A stretch of DNA of 64,000 nucleotides from Neonectria sp. B-13 (lineage: Eukaryota; Ascomycota; Sordariomycetes; Hypocreales; Nectriaceae): positions 45,720 through 109,719 of the forward strand of contig NOKP01000054.1 in NCBI GenBank assembly GCA_002682825.1. The letters run 5' to 3'. The notes under the pieces are model-generated. The model saw nothing but the letters and a program-made list of their open reading frames with translations, searched no databases and had not been told where the DNA came from. Shown here piece by piece: positions 22,681-33,740 of this stretch. A program made the position numbers and the translations under genes. The number at the start of each line of letters is the position of its first letter. Position 1 is the stretch's first letter.

Positions 22681-23600
22681 ACAGCCAACGTTGATAGAGT
22701 ATCGCCTCAGCCTGCGACGTAAGATCAAGTCTCTCATCATCCGGTACAGCATCCCCGCCATCTGGTTCACACTCAATCCGAACGATATCACCAATCCGGT
22801 CAAGCTGAGGTTGGCAACGTACCGCACCCGCCATCCCGAAGAAGCTGAATCATTCCCGAGGAGCCTCGATATGGCCTATAAGCGTGCGCGACCGACGGTC
22901 TCGGATCTGGTAAGCTCTGCCATCTTCTTCCACAGGTAGATTTCGTTGTTCTTCGAGCATTATGTCAAGATGAGAGAGGTGTCGATCCTTGGAAGCGTCT
23001 GCCAGTACTTCGGGGCCATCAAGACTAACGAACGAGGGGCGATCCACGTTCAGGAGCTGCTGTAGCTACAAGGAAACATGTAACTGAGTGCGATCCTGAC
23101 GGAAGTGCAAGGCGAGGAAGGCGCCTCGCACCGCGACGATATCGCTGTATGAACAAGTAGTGTCTAAACCAGGAAGCGTTCTGCGCGATTCGAGCAGAAA
23201 GCTCCATGACGTCAGACATCTCACCACTGCTCCAACGGCCGACAGTTCGCTGCGTTCTTTGATGAAGAAGCCAACGTCTGCGCGGGGGCGACGTAGATTC
23301 ACACACAGAGCCCGACGTGCGTGAAGTATTCGCTGGGAAGGCGAGAAGGCATGCAAGACTCCTACTGCTTCAAGGTTCTGTGGAAGCTAGCCGAGAAGAC
23401 CGAATCAAGCCGGACAGTAGTCTACGCTGCAAATTTGGCGGTCACGTCGCATGGTGAACAGGTGGAACAAGCCAATCGTGGTCGGGTTCCGACACAACTA
23501 CGACATGTCGGTCATTGCGACTCAGTGCAAGACCATGGCGCTCGTGCCGCCAAGGGGGTACTGCATAGCTACTTGAGCACATGACATAGAAGTCCAATAG
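22676..23600 (+). mobile_element. Helitron Rep/helicase relic
   Basis: Decayed N-terminal part of a fungal Helitron transposase (rolling-circle Rep region). The first frame (22676-22939) has LRRKIKSLIIRYSIPAIWFT, then LNPNDITNPVKLRLA, then LDMAYKRARP. This is the conserved block before the Rep motifs of Helitron-like proteins. Further pieces follow in shifted frames: FFDEEANVCAGA, CVKYSLG, and near 23470 MVNRWNKPIVVGFRHNYDMS with TQCKTMALV. Several stops and frameshifts separate them and no helicase domain follows, so the element is dead. Termini (5' TC, 3' hairpin-CTRR) were not located. Confidence 0.8.
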
Positions 23601-23647
23601 GCTATTGGCAAGCGTCGTTAGTGCAGGAACGAGAAGGGAAATGGAAG

Positions 23648-25705
23648 TCAGTAAGACATGTCGAAACCGCACGGAGAAGCTTCGCTCTTGGGCATCCTCA
23701 GGTAAAGAACCCGACAGGTCTTAGCCCAGGGTGTGTCGGTTGTTTGTGTCGCATTAGCCGCCTCGTTCTCAGAAGGATTCTCGGGATAGTCAGTATCTGA
23801 AGGATCCACGACCGAGGATACGTCAGCTTGGCTGTGAGTGGACACGGAACCCGCTGAGGTTTCTAATAGAATGCTAGCACGGTTCGCTGCAGCGTGTGAT
23901 CCTTCGGGCGTCGGGATGCTGGCGGCATCTGCACCTGCAGACTCGAGTCGCAGCTTCGGGAACGCTGGGAGGCGTATGGCGGCATCAAACGAGATGAGCA
24001 CCAGCGGCCTGGGCCGGCCCTGAGCAGCGTGTCCTGGGGCGTAGATCAGCGAGCGGTCGTCCATGGCCCAGTCGATCTCGCCCAGCGGGATCTGGGGATA
24101 GAGGATGTTGTGAAACTGGGCTAGTCTGGGGTTGGGTGATGAATTTTGTTCCGGTGGCCAGAAGGTGACCTCGTCATGGGTCTCCGGCTTAGAAGCGTTG
24201 GACCGCGTCTTTGATGATTGGCCGGGCTCCGGTTCCCTTGCATTTCCATGAGCTGTTTCCAGCTTTGGCCGCACGCGGAGTCGCAGCCGCTGGGACTCGT
24301 CGATAAGGTCGATGAAGGTATCGCAGGGGGAGTTGTAAAACCGGACGAAGCACTCCCCTATCGTGAACATGGTCCCCATTGCTCCGTTGTCGCCCACATG
24401 GACGTTCTCCGGGGGCCGCATTTCGACGTGCGTCTCGCTGTCCCACGCGTTGGGCCCTTGGCCCTCGTCTTCCAACGACGGTTCCTGTCTCGGAAGGGTA
24501 TCCCTGAGGATGTCGGACAGCGGGTGGCGGGTCGGGCTGCAGTCCTCGTTCACGCTGAAACGAAGCTCCTTTTTGTAGCAGCTGCGCTGGCTCTGGGCGT
24601 TGGTCGGAAGCCACTCACGCCGAGACTCGACGATGAAGAGCTTCCCCGAGCCGCTGTCCTCTGTCAACTGCAGCGAGTCCCAACGCTGATCAACCGGGCC
24701 CTCGGCTGCATGTCGCCGCCAAAGATTCCGCATTGGCGGCGACTCGCAGCTCTCGCGGGTGGCCTCGCTCAGGGGGAAGCGCACGATGTGGTAATACGAG
24801 TTCCACTTCCCGTGCTCCGGCTGCAGCTTGTTCTTGTTGGACAGGCAGTAGAAGTGGTTGTCGAAGATCTCGAAGCAGATGTTCTGGCCCAGGTTAGACC
24901 CCGCAACGTTCCACAGGACCAGGTCTGAGGCCGCCCATATGAGGCTTTGTAGATCAAGCCGCTGCAGAATCCACTGCTTGAAGCCGTCAAATCCGGGATG
25001 ATATTTTGTGCCGTAGACGAGATAGCCCACGTTATTTCGCACAAACAGCCTTTGCGTGGAATACAGGCGGCGGAGAGCGAGGAGTTTCACGTCTTTGGTG
25101 CACAAGACGACCAGCCAGCTCGCTGTAGAACCGTCGCAGTCCTTGTGACTGTATAAGCACGAGATTATACTGTCGGAGTTGTAGACGGGGCGGAAGGTGT
25201 ACAGATTCGACCACCAGAACCCAGGAATCGCAGGGTGTAACATGCAGGGTGTAACATTCAGGGGATTTTCACAACCAGCTCTTCCGTGGCGGACCGGTGC
25301 ACGTCGAGAACATGCAGGTTCTCGCGGTCAACCAGAGGACTCCATTGGTGTAGACGAAGGTCTCGGCCATGGCCACCACCGCGACCAAGGAAGGCTCGGC
25401 ACCCCGAACCGCATTCCGCACTTTGACCAGCCTCCTGAGGCCCCTCGCGTAAGCGCGGGAAGTCTGCGCCTCGACAGCCTCGGCTGAGAACTTTAGCGTC
25501 TGTAGAAACGCCGTCAGCGAGGCCATCAGCTAAGAGCGAGGGGCGCAAGCTCACCTGGAGGGCCTTGCGACATATGGTCTCGTTGTGCAGGATGTAGCGG
25601 AGGTTGTGGTAGGTCTGGCCAAAGCTGAACAGGTGCTCAATGTGAAGGCTCTCGCAGATGAGAGAGATGATCTCGATGGGGAGCTTGCCATTATCGCTAC
25701 ACTCG
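23648..25705 (-). pseudogene. F-box domain protein, frameshifted
   Basis: F-box proteins recruit substrates to SCF ubiquitin ligases. On the minus strand the first exon (about 25700-25555) reads NGKLPIEIISLICESLHIEH then LFSFGQTYHNLRYIL, a classic fungal F-box. A donor GTGAGC is followed by an acceptor CTACAG near 25500. The next exon gives KFSAEAVEAQTSRAYARGLR and FVYTNGVL. Close to 25345 the frame must shift to continue as DRENLHVLDVHRSATEEL, and a TGA follows before the long open C-terminal part (25243-23648, 531 codons; WWSNLYTFRPVYNSDSIIS). A 14-bp direct duplication (ATGTTACACCCTGC) sits at this break. The C-terminal half being open for 531 codons suggests recent inactivation, or translation of a separate product. 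No ATG in frame with the F-box was found upstream. Confidence 0.7.
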
Positions 25706-26295
25706 AGTTAAGAGGTGGATGACAAGATGCTTGCGACGACGAGAAATATGATAATTTTGAAGGAATCGGCTGTGAGATAACTTTTAAGGATGCTAATAGA
25801 AGATATCTCTCCATCTCCGGTCGTACAAGTAGTGACCAACGGCCTCATTCTTCAGCGAACCTCATTCTTCTAGGTCACGAAGAGCTGCCTCAAGGAAATG
25901 CAGCCGACCTCTCACGAGTCATCCTCTTGGCCCTCAGCATCAATCAGGTGGCTCCAAGCCTAATGACGAGAACCCGACAGTACAAGAAAGATTAAGCAAG
26001 GCAGTGGTGCCCTTGACAAAGACATCACAACCTCCATATCAAGTGGTGATCCCCTGCCCATCAACACGAGCGGTCAGCCAGTTCAAGTTCCCTGAGAAAC
26101 GCTCCAGGGGGAAGTATGGTACAGTGCAAGGAGGCTTTCATTGCGCGTAAATTAGTTAGCAAATGCAAGTAGGTACATGCGGCCGGCTCGCGATCATCAT
26201 TCACGTCGTGCTCCTTATCGCCTGACAAATTAGCCCTTAATGATTTCAGGTGCGTGACGCCTATTTTCATCATCTGCGCACTGCCCATTGGAGCC
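25690..26295 (-). repeat. inverted duplication partner of 41948-42763
   Basis: Read on the minus strand from 26295 to 25690, this block matches 41948-42763. It begins near GCGCAGATGATGAAAATAGG and ends at TGTAGCGATAATGGCAA. Here about 250 nt are missing relative to 42300-42560, while about 55-60 nt near 25980-26035 are extra. It forms the immediate upstream region of the F-box gene, so the duplication carried the promoter but not the coding part. Confidence 0.75.
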
Positions 26296-26844
26296 CGGAA
26301 ACAAAGCACCCAAGATCTCTGACGTCGCTCGATGCTGGTGCCTGGCATTGCCATCACCGTACACCTCCTTAGTCAACTCCTTGATATCCTCCAAATTCAC
26401 CGCGGTCTTGCCGTAGTGCATCAAGTCAAACACGTGCATCAGTAAATAAACGTTGCTCATGCGGAATCTATCAGTGGAGGAGTCTCGCGGTTCCTGTTTG
26501 AGATAGTCGAAGCAATGCGTGAACAATTCACGGGTCACAGTCGTGCTGATCTGAGTCCGAACGGCAGTTTCAACCTCGTCATAGGCATCAAATGGGAGAG
26601 GCTTGGCAAGGCCATGATTGTGATACTCTCCAACATTTGCAACCAGGGGCTCTGGAGAAGTATTCGGGGTACGGTGCTCATTCCACTCCTTGGTAATGGT
26701 GTCCCAGCAACCTCTGGCATTGGAGACAACACTCCGATCCACCTTTTTGAAGTATGACGACCCATGTCCAATACCAGAAGGCAAATCTTGGCCGGATGGA
26801 TTTCTTTGTGTCCATCGTGAGTCGTAGGGCTTTGCGTTCTTCAA
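26230..26844 (-). pseudogene. BLM10/PSME4 proteasome activator, C-terminal-region fragment
   Basis: BLM10 is a very large HEAT-repeat protein that caps the 20S proteasome. About 105 residues here (roughly 26604-26289) match what I recall of its C-terminal half: LPFDAYDEVETAVRTQ, CFDYLKQEPRDSSTDRFRMS, NVYLLMHVFDLMHYGKT, DIKELTKEVYGDGN, RHQHRATSEILGAL. The frame is open but begins in unrelated sequence and ends in the repeat at 26295. It is an isolated fragment of a gene normally about 6 kb long. Another piece, the 5' end, lies at 57027-57584 on the same strand. Confidence 0.7.
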
Positions 26845-27455
26845 ACTAGAAAATCTCGCTGATCAGTAACGAGAACTCAGCAGAGGATCGACGGGTTATT
26901 GTAAGGGTCTGGTAACCTATTGGACTTGTTGCTTGCGTTGGTGCTGATTTACGAACTCCTTACAGCCTCTGCTCGGTAAACAAGTGCGTGGGCGGCTGGC
27001 GGTTCTCGAGAGATCGAGCTGACGACGCCTAAGCGAGATCGGCTAGCGGGTAATACGGCGAGGACACTTGGCACGTCGTCTATAAAAATAGGGCTTATTG
27101 GCGACGGAAATGCAGACATCTTTAGGACCATAGATAGCCCTCTGGATTTGTTCAAGCAGCTCCTCAACGCGCCTAGACGCTAGCTTGGTCTCGAGTCACT
27201 GGAGCCCAAGCGCACGTAGGTTCCACTGGACACCTGTACGAGATTGGATCATGTCACTAGGTCTTCCTCCTAGGTACAGGCACAAGGGGATACGGCTTCA
27301 GACCAAGATATCACTCCCCCCCCCCCCCTCGGGGAACCTGTCCCTAATGCCAATGCCCGAGGCCTAAAACGGCAGCCTAGTGATCGGCCTTGAGCACTGC
27401 ATCCTCTCAATTAAATCACTCTTTCGTATTGCCATGGAACACACCATCAGGGAAC
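26845..27455. other. no supported gene; contains a C13 run
   Basis: Short frames only. A homopolymer of about 13 C lies near 27316-27328, a likely site of sequencing or slippage variation. Confidence 0.4.
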
Positions 27456-28197
27456 GGCCCCGTTGTCTTGGGCTAGACTGAGCCCATGCATACGTGCCTC
27501 CGGTAAAAGCGGGGCGATCTGGCGCGCCAAGAAATCAGAAAACCAAGACAGGTCAAGATCAGCGCGGCTCACAGACGGCGAGGACACTTCCTCCGTCGCT
27601 AATGTTTGCTTTGCATGGTATCAGCTCATCAGCCCCTGCGCCCCTGACTTTGCGATGGTAAGACAGTACCCTCTCACGGCCGGCGCACCTGATGGCAAAG
27701 CTTGCAGCTAACTGAAATCAGCACCTCCTGCAACTCCCATTGATCTGGATGGCGGGAGGGGAGCAAAGTACACAGTGTGCTTCCTCGAGCCGGGGTTTGC
27801 GTATGCAGGCTGAGCGGCCTGATGCTAGCGTGTGCAGTCTAGAGCCGGCAGATCCCTGCAATTCATCAATTTATTTATAATGCTTAAGTCACCCCATGGC
27901 AACGCGGATGAGGTGGAGGGTTGGGGTCCCAGCTTCACACATGGAGCTAGCCGGATGTCCGCGAGGCTCTTCACCTGGTCGACTCAGTTTTAATCGTAGC
28001 TATAACAACTACTGCGACAGCACCAAGGCTGGTCTCTTGAATTCCTTAGTTACCCAACCCGTTCTTGTCTCGTTGCCCAAACTCGTCGGTGTCACTCGCG
28101 CTCGCGGTCTATCTCGAGGCTAGAGTTGAGATTAATTGTCGCAATTTCAGGTGTAAGTCCTAAGCATATATTACTTCCAGGGTCTACCCGCTAAGTT
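27456..28197 (+). repeat. duplication block A, upstream part
   Basis: 27456-27720 matches 48470-48690 (AAGAAATCAGAAAACCAA ... CCTCTCACGGCCG). 27725-28197 matches 49540-50040 (CTCCTGCAACTCC ... GGAGCTAGCCGG ... TCGACTCAGTTTTAATCGTAG ... CTACCCGCTAAGTTA). Block B has about 850 nt between the two parts. The region is the promoter of the Zn2Cys6 genes in both copies. Confidence 0.85.
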
Positions 28198-29797
28198 ATG
28201 GTCGTCACCCGATCAGTGTCACGATCACCGGAGACAACGCCTGCCGGAGAAGACGCCTACCGGGACACGCTGCCACTGCCGCAGAGTCATACCATTGACG
28301 GCTCCCACGCCATGGAAATTCCTGCAGCCATGCCGGTCGTCACCGATGATACCACCATCCCTCAGGGCATCTCTGAGGACAGCACCGCTGCCGCCGATGC
28401 TTCCAAAGGAGGGGACATGAACGCAAACACCACTGATGGAACCCCCAAGCGCCGGGCCCCGGTTGCTTGCCAAAGGTAGGTTTCTTCTCCGTTGCGGCTC
28501 CGATCACTTGACGACTTCCAGGCTTTCCGCCCTTCTCGAGTCTCCTTGTTGCCTGCGGCATCTGGCTAATCGCCTACGCGACCGCGTAGATGTCACCGCA
28601 TGAAGAGCAAATGCATCCAAGACAAGACACAGCTGCCTTGCAAAGCATGTTCCAAGGCTGGGCTCACTGACGTAGACTGGTGAGTCGCCCCCGGCATCCC
28701 TTCACAATACACCGAAACAACAATCCAGCTGATATAGTACATCGACCTATAGCAGCTTTCCCCGCCGTGGTCAACTTAACAATGATCGTGACTTCCGCAA
28801 CCGGCCCCTGAGAGCCCTGCAAGCATTCGATGTTCCTGCGGCCGTAAGTGTTGAGCGCGTGTGCCCGGCACCGACGGCTTTCGCAGCCATCCCAACCATC
28901 GACAATAGCTGCTTGGCCAGGTCCATCTCGGGCGCAGTGATTTCAAACAACGTCCGTTCTCCCTTACCTCCACTTCGAGACCTTCTCGACATACGAGACA
29001 CGCGAGTCTTCGGACCCCACCTCCCGTCCTTTCCCAGCGGTTACGGGAGCATGGCCTCGTCATCTTCAGAGCATGCACTCAACAACGGACGGACAGACAT
29101 TGGCGCCTTCCAAAGAAGCTTCAATGCCGACCAGGACGAAGGTTACTCCAGCTATTCCACTGAATGGTATGAGCGCGAGTGCTCTCCCTTCACTGGTTCA
29201 CGGCTGTATACGAGTCCATGCCAGCTGGGCTGGAATAAATCAGCTAATAGCTTTGGCGCTCACGGGACTCGCGAATATCTGCAGACAGTCAAGTTCAACC
29301 TTTCCCACCACAATTCCCAGTTCCAATCCCCTGCCGATATCCACGGTGACAGTATGAAGAAGAAACTTGATCCTGTCCGGATGCTAGAAAGGTCACCACC
29401 TCGGTCCCTTCCCAGTGCCGAGCTACCACCTAGAAGCCCGCCGGCCAAGGGCAGGTTCCCTCCCGCGATCGGTGTTCCCGTCCAGCTTCCCGTTCACATC
29501 CGCAGCATCCCGGGTTCGCCAGTAAGGCTCACCGAGACGCCGCTACCCTCGGCCATTTCTCCCCTCAGTGCCTCTTTGCACTGCGGGGACCCCTCGACCA
29601 ACGATAGCTCCGACATTGACCGCTCCCTACAAACTCACGCTCAGGAGAACTACGAGTTCAGTGGAGCCGCTGGTATGTATAATAACGAGTCGCAGTCTCT
29701 CAAACGACTGCACATCGATGATGCGTACCTCCCAGCCGGTAGTCAGAAGCGAAGGGCAGCCAGCCAGCCAAAGAGCTCCTTCTTGCTACCCAGATAG
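28198..29797 (+). CDS. chimeric regulator: Zn2Cys6 domain fused to the disordered part of a C2H2 factor
   Basis: Predicted nuclear DNA-binding protein. Three exons, 28198-28475, 28590-28679 and 28753-29797, have matching phases and GT-AG introns (GTAGGT, GTGAGT), giving one open frame of 470 codons. A Zn2Cys6 cluster crosses both introns with spacing C-x2-C-x6-C-x8-C-x2-C-x9-C (ACQRC, RMKSKC, PCKAC), followed by FPRRGQLNNDRDFRNRP. From about 28825 the frame runs straight into sequence homologous to the N-terminal disordered region of the C2H2 gene at 54980-55985 (YGSMASS, MLERSPPRSLP, SQSLKRLHIDDAYLPAGSQK). It stops before any C2H2 finger. The fungal-specific regulatory domain is absent. In block B the two source genes lie about 4.4 kb apart, so a deletion best explains the fusion. 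A perfect donor GTAAGT at 28844 could allow other splicing. Expression is unknown. Confidence 0.65.
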
Positions 29798-30330
29798 GCC
29801 TTGACCACTGGCCCTGCGGCTTAACCACACCCTGTCTCAGCACTCGACTGCCGCACTTGGACGTTTCAACCACTAATCCTTTGGTCACTGAGTAGGGGTC
29901 TGGACAGGTAGGGTTGTCCGCAATTGGTTGTGCCCCTGGCTGGCGGGTTAGCGACTGTGACGACGCGTCTATGATTGACGTGCCACCAGGGAAGAGCAGC
30001 CCTGGCCAGGTGCCCAGCCTCACTGAAGGATTTTTGTAAAGAGGACTAAAGAACAGGGTAGTATATAGGTTTAGTGTGCATGATACCGGGGAGTTCTCAC
30101 ATCGTTCTGGATTTTGATCAAGGGATCGGGATGAAGGGACGGGTCGGAGTACGGGGACAAGGCGGATTATAATTATTTTTGAGGGCGTTGTGAAATGTGG
30201 GAATACGTAGCAATAATGGTGAATCGAGTAACAAGACTCGTCTGACAGTGTCTCAGCTTGTTTGCTTGGTTTGCGAACTAATGTCTTAGTGTGTATTAAG
30301 AGGAGTCTAAGTCGTTGAAGATTGAAACCA
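29798..30330 (+). repeat. duplication block A, downstream part
   Basis: From CGACTGCCGCACTTGGACG (about 29846) to GTTGAAGATTGAA (30327) this matches 56610-57003, including AGGGTAGTATATAGGTTTAG and TAATTATTTTTGAGGGCG. Between 29930 and 30050 the two copies differ by an insertion of about 100 nt here. Noncoding 3' region. Confidence 0.85.
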
Positions 30331-31104
30331 AACGTCCTACCCTAGAGACCCAAAGAACCCCCAAAAAAACTCAAACTTCGAACGCTGAATTCGCTAAAGT
30401 TTTAAGAAATGCTTCAGAGGAATGGAAATATATTGGCCAGTGGGCCAACATGTTCAGGAACAAGGCGTCTTCCCCAAGACAAATGGGAGCTAGAAGTACG
30501 ACTAACTCGGGCTTGGCAACTGTTTTTTAGACACAAGAGACAGACTGCGCTGGCGTCTAAGTGCTAGACTGGTTCCAATTCGCAAACTACCATGGATTGT
30601 CGAGGACTTTGATTGGGTTGTCTGGTTGGCCAGGAAAGAATGGACGTCGATAAAGATACGGGTAAAGATACATTGCAAACAGAATCGAGGACTTGGACTG
30701 GAGGAGATTGATCAGTACTTAGCCGCATGGGCTTAAACTGAGTGCTGAATGGAAAGATGAAACGGAGAGAGAAGATTACATGGTTTGATCAAAGAAACCA
30801 GACTTGTGATATTTTAGTGTGAAGTCCTGGACGACCTGAGAGAGATAAAGGCCTACATCAAAATCGAAGCCCAAGAGGAGAAACTCCAAGCAGTCCTAAA
30901 TGATTGGCAGGTGCTCACCCAGAAGTTTACAGGGCATGGGCTGCTGTTTGGCGATGAGATTGTCGAAGGGCCTACGGATCCTCTCGATCATCTTAATTAA
31001 GCCGCAACAAAGGAGAAGATCTCAGTCGCACATGAAGAATCCTAGGAGCTTGGAACTTCTGGGCTTTCAAACCTCAGGGGGCTTTTAAGAGCTGGCACTT
31101 GAGA
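30331..31104. other. no supported gene
   Basis: Short frames only and no recognised domain. Homology to block B ends at 30327. Confidence 0.4.
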
Positions 31105-31500
31105 CAGTCTTCATGTGCGCTGCGCTTCGACCAGATATGAAGCTCCTTGGGCTGGGGAGAGACATGGGGGTGATGTCGGGAGAGTTGCACGACGTCGGAG
31201 AGATACCACCTGGTGACAGACCAGGTGAACGTCAGCTAGAGGAGTTGGTAGTGATAATGGTTGAGGAGGATCTCGACATGGTTGACATGTAAGAGTTGGA
31301 CTTCGATGTCGACGGCAAAGGCGACATTGTTGTGCCCTGGGAAATAGTGCTGAGACGGGCAAGGTCTCTTTGGGTAGCAAGATGGAGCTCATCGGTCGGG
31401 CTGGCTGCCAGCCGCTTGACCTTCGACTGGGAGATGCGCATCATCGATATGCAGCCGTTTGAGAAGCAGTGACCGATTCTACATGCTGAATTCTGTCGCT
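31105..31500 (-). pseudogene. third fragment of the C2H2-factor disordered region
   Basis: On the minus strand from about 31480 the sequence repeats the segment found at 29690-29790 and 55870-55985 (CTCAAACGGCTGCATATCGATGATGCG; then RRAASP-like and LATQ). It continues further than those copies into MSPLPSTSKSNSYMSTMS and, in a shifted frame, SPGGISPTSCNSP. This low-complexity Ser/Pro stretch usually precedes the zinc fingers in this C2H2 family. Frameshifts and a stop break it and no fingers follow. It is inverted relative to the other two copies. Confidence 0.6.
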
Positions 31501-32498
31501 CCGACCGGAGCACTGCTACGCTCGCTGTTGGCCACACCATCATGTCTGAGTTGACGGCGTCGATCGCTTCGGATCGGAAGCAGAGAATTGTGGTATTCTG
31601 AAGCGTATTCACAACTAACGTCTACTATTAGCAGACATTCAACATGCTCAGCCACGACAAAGAAACCACAACGGATGTCGCAGAAACGTAGACAACCCCT
31701 TAAGTTACAGTCTCGTCGTTCAGCATTCCTGAAAGGCGAAGTGGAAGCATCCGCAGAGAAGATTGAACAGACTAGCATTAGACGAAGGGTGTAGCGAGTC
31801 GGTCAGATTTGTAAAACCAAGGTTGTATTTCCAAATTACGGCCTGAATCATACGCCTGCTTTCGGGTGTCGGCAATGCGGCTGCTCTCACCACCACCAGG
31901 AAGAGAGTCGAGCAGCTGTTCGCAACAAGAGCTCTTCCCACACGGAGGCAGGGCATGATACGCGGACGTCAGAGAGGGCTGAAGGCGACTTCTTGAGGGC
32001 ACCAACAGAGTTTCGTACATCTACAGATGACGTTGTGAATAACCATGCCAGATGGTAGCGGAGTATCCAAATCACTCACAGATAATATGGCGGCGTTGAA
32101 CCAAGATAACTCTTGGCAGACCACGGGTCTAAACTTGTTGGAAATTATCCATAAGCGTCTGGCAGATGACCAATCTGAAACTTGTGCTCGTGACGAAAGT
32201 CTGCGGCACAAACGAGATATCTGGGCTCTTTAGGTACGCGACTCAATAATCACAGCGCAAAGTATTCTGTTGCTAAGTAATCTTTATGGTAGCGTGAACT
32301 TCCAAGCGCCCTTGTCAGTCTAATCTGCCGGCTCATTACCACGTCAAACAGATTCTCCAAAATATTTCAACACCAAGACTAGGTTTCCCATGTGGGCTTG
32401 GAGTTCGGATGTCTCGCTTGACCCCAGTGTTGTCGAACTTCATTCAACAAGGGCCAGAATAGCAGCCAGGAAAGAAAAGGCCGGAATGACGACCAGGT
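31501..32498. other. no supported gene
   Basis: Only short overlapping frames. The following frame 32499-32711 (motifs EYHLKGSFVNEKIDEKKKR and KDKWLTFDAETRLSEF) reads like the end of a protein but is unrecognised. Confidence 0.35.
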
Positions 32499-32940
32499 AT
32501 GGCAGGACATGACGAGGCTGACGTACTTTCACCAATTTCTGGAAAAACCCCACCATCCTCTCTTCATTCATATCCAATTCCTATAGAATACCACCTCAAA
32601 GGGTCCTTCGTAAATGAGAAGATTGACGAGAAAAAGAAACGAATATTTTCTCTCGGACACAAGATCGCGGCCAAGGACAAGTGGTTGACCTTCGATGCCG
32701 AGACTCGGTTGTCAGAGTTTTACATAGCTATTTATTTCGCTAGAGAAAAGTATCATAGTAATAGTATTGCTAGAGCTTTCGCAAAAGATGGCCCAGCTCA
32801 GTATGGACAAAGAGGGGAAGGTGGACCTGAACGCCTTGATGGAGGGACAGTGAGAATCATGATGATGGTGGCAGACTTGCGCCCATCGGGGAAGAGACAG
32901 CGGGTCATGGTCGAAGATGAAGAAGAGTTCCGCACCCCCC

Positions 32941-33613
32941 NNNNNNNNNNNNNNNNNNNNNNNNNNNNNNNNNNNNNNNNNNNNNNNNNNNNNNNNNNNN
33001 NNNNNNNNNNNNNNNNNNNNNNNNNNNNNNNNNNNNNNNNNNNNNNNNNNNNNNNNNNNNNNNNNNNNNNNNNNNNNNNNNNNNNNNNNNNNNNNNNNNN
33101 NNNNNNNNNNNNNNNNNNNNNNNNNNNNNNNNNNNNNNNNNNNNNNNNNNNNNNNNNNNNNNNNNNNNNNNNNNNNNNNNNNNNNNNNNNNNNNNNNNNN
33201 NNNNNNNNNNNNNNNNNNNNNNNNNNNNNNNNNNNNNNNNNNNNNNNNNNNNNNNNNNNNNNNNNNNNNNNNNNNNNNNNNNNNNNNNNNNNNNNNNNNN
33301 NNNNNNNNNNNNNNNNNNNNNNNNNNNNNNNNNNNNNNNNNNNNNNNNNNNNNNNNNNNNNNNNNNNNNNNNNNNNNNNNNNNNNNNNNNNNNNNNNNNN
33401 NNNNNNNNNNNNNNNNNNNNNNNNNNNNNNNNNNNNNNNNNNNNNNNNNNNNNNNNNNNNNNNNNNNNNNNNNNNNNNNNNNNNNNNNNNNNNNNNNNNN
33501 NNNNNNNNNNNNNNNNNNNNNNNNNNNNNNNNNNNNNNNNNNNNNNNNNNNNNNNNNNNNNNNNNNNNNNNNNNNNNNNNNNNNNNNNNNNNNNNNNNNN
33601 NNNNNNNNNNNNN
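32941..33613. other. assembly gap (673 N)
   Basis: A run of 673 N inside the retrotransposon gag region, flanked by CCCCCC on the left and CGGGGACCCC on the right. Long frames running across it are artefacts of N translation. Confidence 0.98.
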
Positions 33614-33740
33614 CGGGGACCCCCTCTCGGTGGGTGATGAAGATCACTGGGCCCCTTCTGGGGATTACTCTCGTAGAGAACAGGGAAAGCTTCCGCCATT
33701 GTGGGATTTCCGCCCCCAGAGTGCACCCCGAAGGGAGTAG

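Noticed and set aside
24218..24928. Plus-strand frame of 236 codons
   Set aside because: Antisense shadow of the F-box protein C-terminal frame, which has clear protein character.
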